Positions 58,021 to 64,000 of a DNA stretch of 64,000 bases are shown here, piece by piece. The notes below the pieces were generated by a model. The model did not search any database. It was not told where the DNA came from and saw only the letters and a program-made list of their open reading frames with translations. The position numbers and the translations under genes are program-made. How positions within the stretch are numbered: the first letter of the stretch is position 1; the number at the start of each line of letters is the position of its first letter. Source of the DNA: Astragalus membranaceus (Eukaryota; Streptophyta; Magnoliopsida; Fabales; Fabaceae). The stretch lies in assembly GCA_039519185.1 (NCBI GenBank), contig CM076854.1:151799402-151863401 (forward strand), written 5' to 3'.

Positions 58021-59060
58021 CTACGTCGGCCCTCTGCTGCGAGGAACGACCTTTGCATTATATCTTGTTGTGATTCTTTGTTTGACGGCGGCTTCTGTTA
58101 GGGTAGCCTGATCTCGCACCTCTTGGGCCAGGTCGAGCTCTTGGCGGATAGCATGAGTGTTGCCTTCTTTGTTAAGAGGGTGCAGAGTCCTCCAAGTGAG
58201 TTCCCTGACCTCGTCTGGTATCATTGCTTCAGTTCCATACGTCAGTCGGAAAGGTGTCTCTCCCGTGGTGGAGTGTGGAGTGGTCCGGTATGCCCAGAGG
58301 ACGTAGGGTAGTTCTTCGACCCAGGAGCCTTTGGACTCCTCCAGAATCCTCTTTAAACCCCGCAAAATCACCCTATTTGCAGCCTCGGCCTGCCTGTTAG
58401 CCTCGACCATCAACTTTCTGAAACCTTTGTCGGCAAATTGCGTCCCGTTATCCATGATGACGACCTGGGGATATCGAATCTGACCATGATGTTTTTCTTG
58501 AAAAACTTGATACATGCTTTAGTTGTGAGTTTGGCCAGGGGTTCGACCTCGATCCATTTGGTGAAGTAATCAACGACCACAATTAGTTATTTGACCTGTC
58601 CTGGCGCCATGTGAAACGGGACCAACAGGTCGATTCCCCACCATGAGAATGGCCAGCCTGCCGAGATTGAGGTGAGGTCTGGTGGGAGAGCGAGGTGGAC
58701 GTCAGCATGACGTTGGTATTTATCGCATTTTTTGACAAATTGTGAAGCGTTCTTGGACATCGTGGGACAGTAGTAACCTGCTCTGAGCGCTTTTTTAGTG
58801 AGAGCTCTGGAACCCAAATGTTTTCCATAAATGCCCTCGTGTATTTCGGTCAAGACGTAGTCGGCCTCTTCCTTATCCACACATTTGAGCAATGGGGCAG
58901 AGAACCCTCGATGGAAGAGTGTGCCCTCGATGAGAGAGTAGGATGTTGCGCGCCGTTTGAGGAGGGAAGCTTCCTTAGGGTCTGCCGGCTCGTGACCGCC
59001 TTCAATATATTTCTTTAACGAGATGATCCAGCTTTCCCTGGGGTCGATGACATGAATCAT
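58021..59060 (-). pseudogene. Tat integrase
   Basis: First frame (59060-58587): zinc-binding part with H/H/C/C in EIHEGIYGKHLGSRALTKKA and CPTMSKNASQFVKKCDKYQR, then the first catalytic Asp in WWGIDLLVPFHMAPG. A frame change follows, then (58515-58021) the second Asp in VVIMDNGTQFADKGF, the Glu in RQAEAANRVILRGLKR (normally Q-A-E), VEELPYVLWAYRTTPHSTTG and ETPFRLTYGTEAMIP. All three DDE positions remain although split over two frames. Integrase inserts the cDNA copy into the genome. Confidence 0.85.
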
Positions 59061-59222
59061 TGAGGCCGAGTCCGATGTCAGACAGATACTGGGACGAGTT
59101 AGGGTCTCTTGAATCAGACTCCGATGATTGCCAGTGGGTCGGGTGCTTGCGAGCTTGGCGAGGACATCAACTCAAGCATTTTCGGTTCTGGGTACATGCC
59201 TGACTTCGGCGTTGGTAAAGAG

Positions 59223-59957
59223 TTACAAGAGTTCCCTCACCCGGGCCAAGTATTTTTGTAGGGTGGTGTCCTTGGTGGTGAAGTCCTCCTTGATTTGGGA
59301 GGCGACCAACAGGGAGGCAGTATTGAGCTCGATCTTCTTCGCAATGAAATCTCGGGCCAACAAGAGTCCAGCCATGCATGCCTCATACTCGGCTTGATTG
59401 TTGGAAGTTTGGAATGAGAACGTCAGAGATACCTCTATTACTAACCCTTCTCTATTCTCGAGGATGAGCCTGGCCCCACTTCCTTTGCTGTTGGAGGAAC
59501 CGTCGATGTGGAGCTTCCACATCACGACCCCATCGTCGGAAAATGGTGGGGTCATATCGGCAATGAAGTAGGCTAAGACCTGAGCTTTAAGGGTTGTCCT
59601 CGCTTCGTATTTGATTCCGAACTCGGAGAGTTCCACCGCCCATTTGATTATCCGTCCTACGAGGTTGGGCCAGTGTAAAATCTGCCTGATAGGTTGGTCG
59701 GTTCTGACGACCACTTGGTGTGCGAAGAAGTATGGTCTCACTCTTCTTCTTCCAGCCATTACTAGCGCTAGGGCCACTTTCTCTATTTCCTGGTATCTCG
59801 TCTTGGGCCCCTGCAATACTTTGTTGACGAAGTATATCGATCTCTGCCCTTGTTCAGTTTCTCTGATTAATATCACGCTGAGCGTTTCTTCTGCTACAAC
59901 CAGGGAAAGGTAGAGTGTTTCACCTCCGACCGGTCTAGTAAATATGGGTGGCTCCAT
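59223..59957 (-). CDS. RT connection plus second (archaeal-type) RNase H domain of the Tat element
   Basis: 245-codon open frame: RSIYFVNKVLQGPKTRYQEI, a Ty3-type RNase H remnant with VVRTDQPIRQILHWPNLVG, KWAVELSEFGIKYEAR, then WKLHIDGSSNSKGSGARLIL and NNQAEYEACMAGLLLAR. The last two blocks are the catalytic Asp and Glu regions of the additional archaeal-type RNase H that marks the Tat lineage. Continues to 59160 in another frame. It degrades RNA in RNA-DNA hybrids during reverse transcription. Confidence 0.8.
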   Translation of the reverse strand: MEPPIFTRPVGGETLYLSLVVAEETLSVILIRETEQGQRSIYFVNKVLQGPKTRYQEIEKVALALVMAGRRRVRPYFFAHQVVVRTDQPIRQILHWPNLVGRIIKWAVELSEFGIKYEARTTLKAQVLAYFIADMTPPFSDDGVVMWKLHIDGSSNSKGSGARLILENREGLVIEVSLTFSFQTSNNQAEYEACMAGLLLARDFIAKKIELNTASLLVASQIKEDFTTKDTTLQKYLARVRELL

Positions 59958-60000
59958 AAGTATTCTCTTGAGGTCGGCCAGGGCTTGTCTGCATTCGGCG

Positions 60001-60907
60001 GTCCATTAGAATTCGACCCCCTTTTTTAGGATTCTGAAGAAAGGTAGAGATCTGTTGCGGCTTTGGAGACGAATCTAGACAAGGCCGCAATCATTCCGGT
60101 CAATTTCTGGACTTATTTTCTGGAAGTCAGAGGTCGCCTGTTAGTCACGACTCTGCATTTATCAGGGTTAGCCTTGATTCCTCGCTCTGTGAGACAAGAA
60201 CCCAGGAATTTCCCAGCTCGGACTCTGAAGATGCAATTCTCTAGGGTTGAACCCGAGGTTGTTTTTCCTTGCTTCGGCGAAAATTTCCGTCAAGTTGGCC
60301 AGGTGTTCTTTGTCAGATTTTCTTTTCATGATCATGTCGTCTAAGTAGACCTCCACGACCCGTCCTATCTGGTCCTAGAAGACCTTGTTCATCATGCGTT
60401 GGTAGGTAGCGCCGGCATTTTTTAATCCGAACATTACTCGGTAACAATAATTGCTCTTGTCTGTCATAAAAGTTGTCTTCTCCTGATCGGGGGATGCATT
60501 GCTATCTGGTTGTACCCAAAGTAAGCGTCGAGGAATGAGAGGAGGCGGAAACCTGACGAGCTGTCGACAAGTTTATCCACGCTCGGGACCGGGAAGGCAT
60601 CCTTGGGGCATGCTCGGTTGAGGTCAGTGTTGTCCACGCACATGCGCCACTTTTCATTGTTCTTTTTGACGAGTACGACATTGGAGAGCCAAGTTGTGTA
60701 TTTGACTTCTTTAATGAACCCTTCTGAGATGAGGTTAGAGACGACTTTGGCGGCGGCCTCAGCCTTTTCTTCGTTTTGTACGTGCCTTTTCTGTGCAACC
60801 CATTTTGCCTTGGAACGACTGCAAGGTGATGACATGCTACTTCGGGAGGGATGCCTTGCATGTCGTCTGCTGACCAGACGAACAAGTCCGCATGTCGCTT
60901 GATTCAT
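60001..60907 (-). pseudogene. Tat reverse transcriptase
   Basis: 60907-60464 gives KVVSNLISEGFIKEVKYTTW, LSNVVLVKKNNEKWRMCVD, TDLNRACPKDAFPVP and LLSFLDAYFGYNQIAMHP (first catalytic Asp in FLDAY). A frame change follows; 60356-60168 gives MEVYLDDMIMKRKSDKEHLA with the YLDD active site. The segment between the two is decayed by frameshift and a TAG near 60375. Reverse transcriptase cannot be made in full from this copy. Confidence 0.8.
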
Positions 60908-61860
60908 TTTTTAATTCTCTCTCTAGTTGATCATCTTGCTCGTCCTCGGAGCTATCCGGGTCGTATCGAGCGTCTAAGTCGGGTGTGATGATTTCCGGAA
61001 GGACTCGTTCTGCTTCGACTTGTCTTTTCTTAGTTTTCTCACCTGAACTCTTGCTTGTCACATCGGGGTGGAGCATCGGTTTAGCAGAAAGGTAATGACA
61101 TATTCGCGCAGCTTCGAAGTCGGCGGCTATTGTAATGATTTCCCCTTTTAGCCAATAGAATTTCATTTTTAGATGGACTGTCAAGGCTACGGCCCCCAAT
61201 GCCCCCAAGGTCGTCGGTCTTCCAATAATGCAATTGTAAGGAGATTTGTAGGGTAGAACAATGAACTGGGTCTTCACTTTGCGGGAGAGCTCGTCGGTCC
61301 CGAAGATGACCTCTAGCTCGACGTACCCGAGCGGTCGAGTCTCCACCCCATTGAAGCCTGACAAATCCGAGCCTTTGTAGGGGAGAAGCTCAGCCATGGA
61401 AATTCCCAACCTCGGTAGGAGATCCTGAAACATGACATCTGCGGAGCTCCCTTGATCCACCAATATTCTCGGAACTCGCACGTTCATCATTGTTGCCGAG
61501 ATTAATTACCAAGGGGGGATACTCGTTGAGTGTGTCGTTCAAGAGATCATCGTCGGAGAAAGCTAGTGGAGGTTGGGTCAATGCTTTCTTCCGAGTGGGT
61601 TTACTGGATACGCTCAGTATTTCTCTCCATTTTCTTTTAAGAGACCGCTGGGTCTCGAGGGATTCGACGGAGTAGCCACCCAGTATGGCAGCAGCTATTG
61701 CCCGACTCTGAAGTGTTTTTGGGGGCCGGTTCGGTTTGAAGTGTGTTCTGACAAAGCCTCGGAAAGGTAGTCTCTGTACTGTCGGGTGGTTTCGAGGAGC
61801 CACGGGAGAAGACTTTGATTCGATGAGAGTTTTACAATAAACTCCCACTATGGTCGCCAA
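60837..61860 (-). pseudogene. Tat aspartic protease with upstream linker; gag missing
   Basis: 61860-61390 begins right at the PBS and reads RAIAAAILGGYSVESLETQR, SLKRKWREILSV and LAFSDDDLLNDTLNEYPPLV, the linker that normally sits between gag and protease. 61490-60837 in another frame gives RVPRILVDQGSSADVMFQDL (protease D-x-G-S variant) and FIVLPYKSPYNCIIGRPT. No capsid or zinc knuckle lies upstream; the LTR starts at 61861. So about 1.5-2 kb holding gag has been deleted. Confidence 0.75.
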
Positions 61861-62252
61861 TGTTATGTACCTTGCCTTGGGATCTTGGATCCGGAATCTG
61901 CGGTCGGTATCTTGTATCTAGAAATGGTCTTTTTCTGTCTCAAGGTCGGAGAAATACTTTGAGCGTCGTCGTCTTCCTCCGAGGTTGAACTCGGGGGGTC
62001 GGGTACCTGCAGACACTCCGATGCCAAAGTCAACAATCAGAAGTCAGTGAAGGGTACAAATGAGTAAAACATATCTGGATATATGGGTTGGACCTGTATT
62101 TATAGATGTGGGCGAGTGGAGACGATTCTAATGTATCAGAGCCGTTGGATTCGAGCTTGGCGATCCGGACCGTTGATCTGGATCCGCAGGTGAATCTCCC
62201 GTGTTGGGTCGGATCTTCATGCGGATTGGGGCTTTTGGCCTTGTCTGGAACT
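61861..62252 (-). repeat. 5' LTR of the Tat element (392 bp)
   Basis: Matches 54008-54430 except for a ~30-base gap. It ends GTCTGGAACT, so the terminal CA seems changed to CT. Minus-strand TATA-like CTATAAATAC at about 62105-62096. Confidence 0.85.
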
Positions 62253-62792
62253 TATCAAAATAAGTATCTATAAATTTTCTTACAAATATGCTTATGCAAA
62301 AATGTTCAGTCCCCGTGTGGTATGTTATTACTCCTAAAATTTTATCCAAAATTGAAACATTCTCATGTTTAGTTTGTATAATTATTTCTTTTTTTACTTA
62401 AGCATATTCTTTTAACTTGATATCAGAAAATAAATTGTTTTTTAACTTATTGACTATATTGTTAATCTTGGCTCAGTATGGTGAAAAATATTTATAATAC
62501 TGAGAGAGATAAATATTATTTTAAATTGAATAAAAAATGGAGAGGGTTGTGTATGGCGTGCTTCATCTTGTAACATTGAGTATGGTTGATATCTAATTTT
62601 AGCATAATTTGTGTTTATCACTCTCCTACAACAACAATAATAATGATGATCTGTTGTTAAAAATGTCAATCTCAATTCTTGTTTATCACAACACTTTTGC
62701 AACTAATATTTTACGCTCATGCATGTATAAAGTTCGCAAGAGTGGACTTGTTACATTATATTTTATGCTCACGAAGGGACACGACTATGAGG
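62253..62792. other. AT-rich spacer
   Basis: No gene or classifiable repeat seen. Confidence 0.5.
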
Positions 62793-62801
62793 TTTCTCAA
62801 A

Positions 62802-63986
62802 GGCAGAATAGCACTTTTGGTCCTTTATCTTTGCTCCAAATTTCACTTTGGTCCTTTATCTTTTTTTTGGTCCGTTTTGGTCCTTTATCTTTCATTTTCG
62901 TTTCACTTTGGTCCTTTATCTTTTTTTTGATCCGTTTTGGTCCTTTATCTTTCATTTCGTTTCATTTTGGTCCCTCACGTTATTATTTAATTCAATTAAA
63001 ACATTAAAACAATTAAAACAATTAATTCAATTAAAACAATTAAAAAAATAAAACATAAACCCCCCTCCCACCGTCCACCACCATCCACCACCACCCACCA
63101 CCGTCAACCACCACCCACCACCACCACCTCCCAAACCCAGATCTGCGCATCTTCACTGTTCTCCTCCCCCCTCGTTTTCCCACTACAGCAATGGAAAGGG
63201 AAGTCGATCTGGAAAAGCAAACAGATCTAGAAAATGCAAACGAAATTGTAATAACGAAAATGGGTTTCGATGCGCAGATGGGTTTCGATTTCGTTTCGCA
63301 AATGAAGATGCGCAGATGGAAAATGTCTGGAAAATGCAACGCAAATGAAGATGCGCAGATGGGTTTCGATTTCGTTTCGCAACGCAACGCAAACAGATCT
63401 GATTTCGTTTCGCAATGCAACGCAACGCAAACAGTTCTGATTTCGTTTCGTTTCTAAGATACCATTTCGTTTCTTCATGGTATGGATTTCGATTCTGTTC
63501 TTCATGTTATGGGTTTCGATTCTGTTCTTAAGGTTGCAATCCCAACGCAAATGAAGATGTGCAGAGAGAGAGAGAGAGTGAGGGGGGGAGGGGTTAACGG
63601 TGGTGGGGGAGGGGCGACGGTGGGGGGAGGAGAACAGTGAAGATGCGCAGATCTGGGTTTGGGAGGTGGTGGTGGTGGGTGGTGGTTGACGGTGGTGGTG
63701 GATGGTGGTGGACGGTGGGGGGGGGGGGTTATGTTTTATTTTTTTTAATTGTTTTAATTTAATTAATTGTTTTAATTGTTTTAATGTTTTAATTGAATTA
63801 AATAATAACGTGAGGGACCAAAATGAAACGAAATGAAAGATAAAGGACCAAAACGGATCAAAAAAAAGATAAAGGACCAAAGTGAAACGAAAATGAAAGA
63901 TAAAGGACCAAAACGGACCAAAAAAAAGATAAAGGACCAAAGTGAAATTTGGAGCAAAGATAAAGGACCAAAAGTGCTATTCTGCC
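62802..63986. mobile_element. Fold-back MULE-type element with ~370-bp inverted arms
   Basis: Both ends start GGCAGAATAGCACTTTTGGT (right end as reverse complement) and the arms (62802-63170, 63620-63986) are almost identical, so the copy is recent. TTTCTCAAA flanks both sides (62793-62801, 63987-63995), a perfect 9-bp target duplication. The outer arms contain four to five units of ggtcctttatctttcatttc / ttttttggtccg; the inner arms contain CCACCACC/GGTGGTGG runs. The loop (63180-63610) holds repeated tttcgatttcgtttcgc and gatgcgcagatg phrases. Both strands give long false ORFs; no real gene. Confidence 0.92.
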
Positions 63987-64000
63987 TTTCTCAAAAGTGC

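Larger units (their letters stand above)
54008..62252 (-). mobile_element. Tat-lineage Ty3/gypsy LTR retrotransposon lacking gag, with antisense extra gene
   Basis: Reads right to left: 5' LTR (61861-62252), PBS (TTGGCGACCATAGTGGGAG, 61860-61842), protease, RT, RNase H, integrase (61490-58021), then a 3' region with tandem repeats (57370-57600), an antisense gene on the plus strand (55044-57060) and the 3' LTR (54008-54430). No capsid sequence lies between PBS and the pre-protease linker. Every pol domain has frame breaks. Flanks GATCA and TATCA agree in four of five bases as a decayed target duplication. Higher GC than the surroundings. Confidence 0.85.

Noticed and set aside
62848..63940. 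237-codon minus-strand ORF and related plus-strand ORFs
   Set aside because: They run through both arms and the loop of a fold-back element; the repeated WSFIF-type peptide is the translation of arm repeats.

Overview
This window looks like nuclear DNA of a flowering plant, a dicot and possibly a legume. That rests on intron-containing plant genes (a PHR1-type phosphate-response factor, ribosomal protein uL14/RPL23, an organellar PPR protein), on plant-only transposon lineages (Athila, Tekay/Del, Tat, MULE, CACTA, plant-mobile-domain elements), and on AT-rich introns and spacers. Species cannot be named from the sequence alone. Four host protein-coding genes are supported; roughly two thirds of the window is transposon-derived.

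Region by region: 1-15497 is a chain of broken LTR retrotransposons: an Athila-like element (1-3241, minus) inserted in a CACTA transposase remnant (3242-3773), an internally deleted Athila-like element (4827-11078, minus) whose 5' LTR is cut and joined to the last part of a Tekay chromovirus (11079-15497), itself carrying a nested ~1.3-kb insertion. 16130-18334 is a terminal-inverted-repeat element carrying a plant mobile domain (PMD) gene and ending 188 bp before the start of a two-exon PPR gene (18522-21497). A lysine/serine-rich gene of unknown function follows (22434-24180, probably with a frameshift). A seven-coding-exon PHR1-like gene lies at 29076-34994. 35812-39185 is a second TIR element of the same general type, interrupted by a solo LTR. 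RPL23 is at 40331-41161, minus strand.

42056-54000 is a second transposon nest: a MULE with a decayed transposase (42056-46848) with a fold-back MULE inside it, a GC-rich LINE-like insertion, a 459-bp small relative of the PMD element, a truncated second MULE, then fragments resembling three unrelated host genes (GMP synthase, TauE/SafE transporter, renalase-like oxidoreductase) next to a CACTA-type terminus with palindromic repeats. 54008-62252 is a Tat-lineage LTR element that has lost gag but keeps protease-RT-RNase H-integrase remnants and an antisense extra gene with its own TATA-box region. The window ends with an almost perfect fold-back MULE (62802-63986).

The points most worth a second look are: (1) three related TIR elements (16130, 35812, 48605) that share terminal repeats and all show 8-bp, not 9-bp, target duplications, one carrying a PMD gene whose core is deleted; (2) the cluster of three captured-looking host gene fragments beside a CACTA end; (3) the antisense gene with its own promoter-like region in the gag-less Tat element. 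All homology statements are from reading translated sequence; no database search was run.
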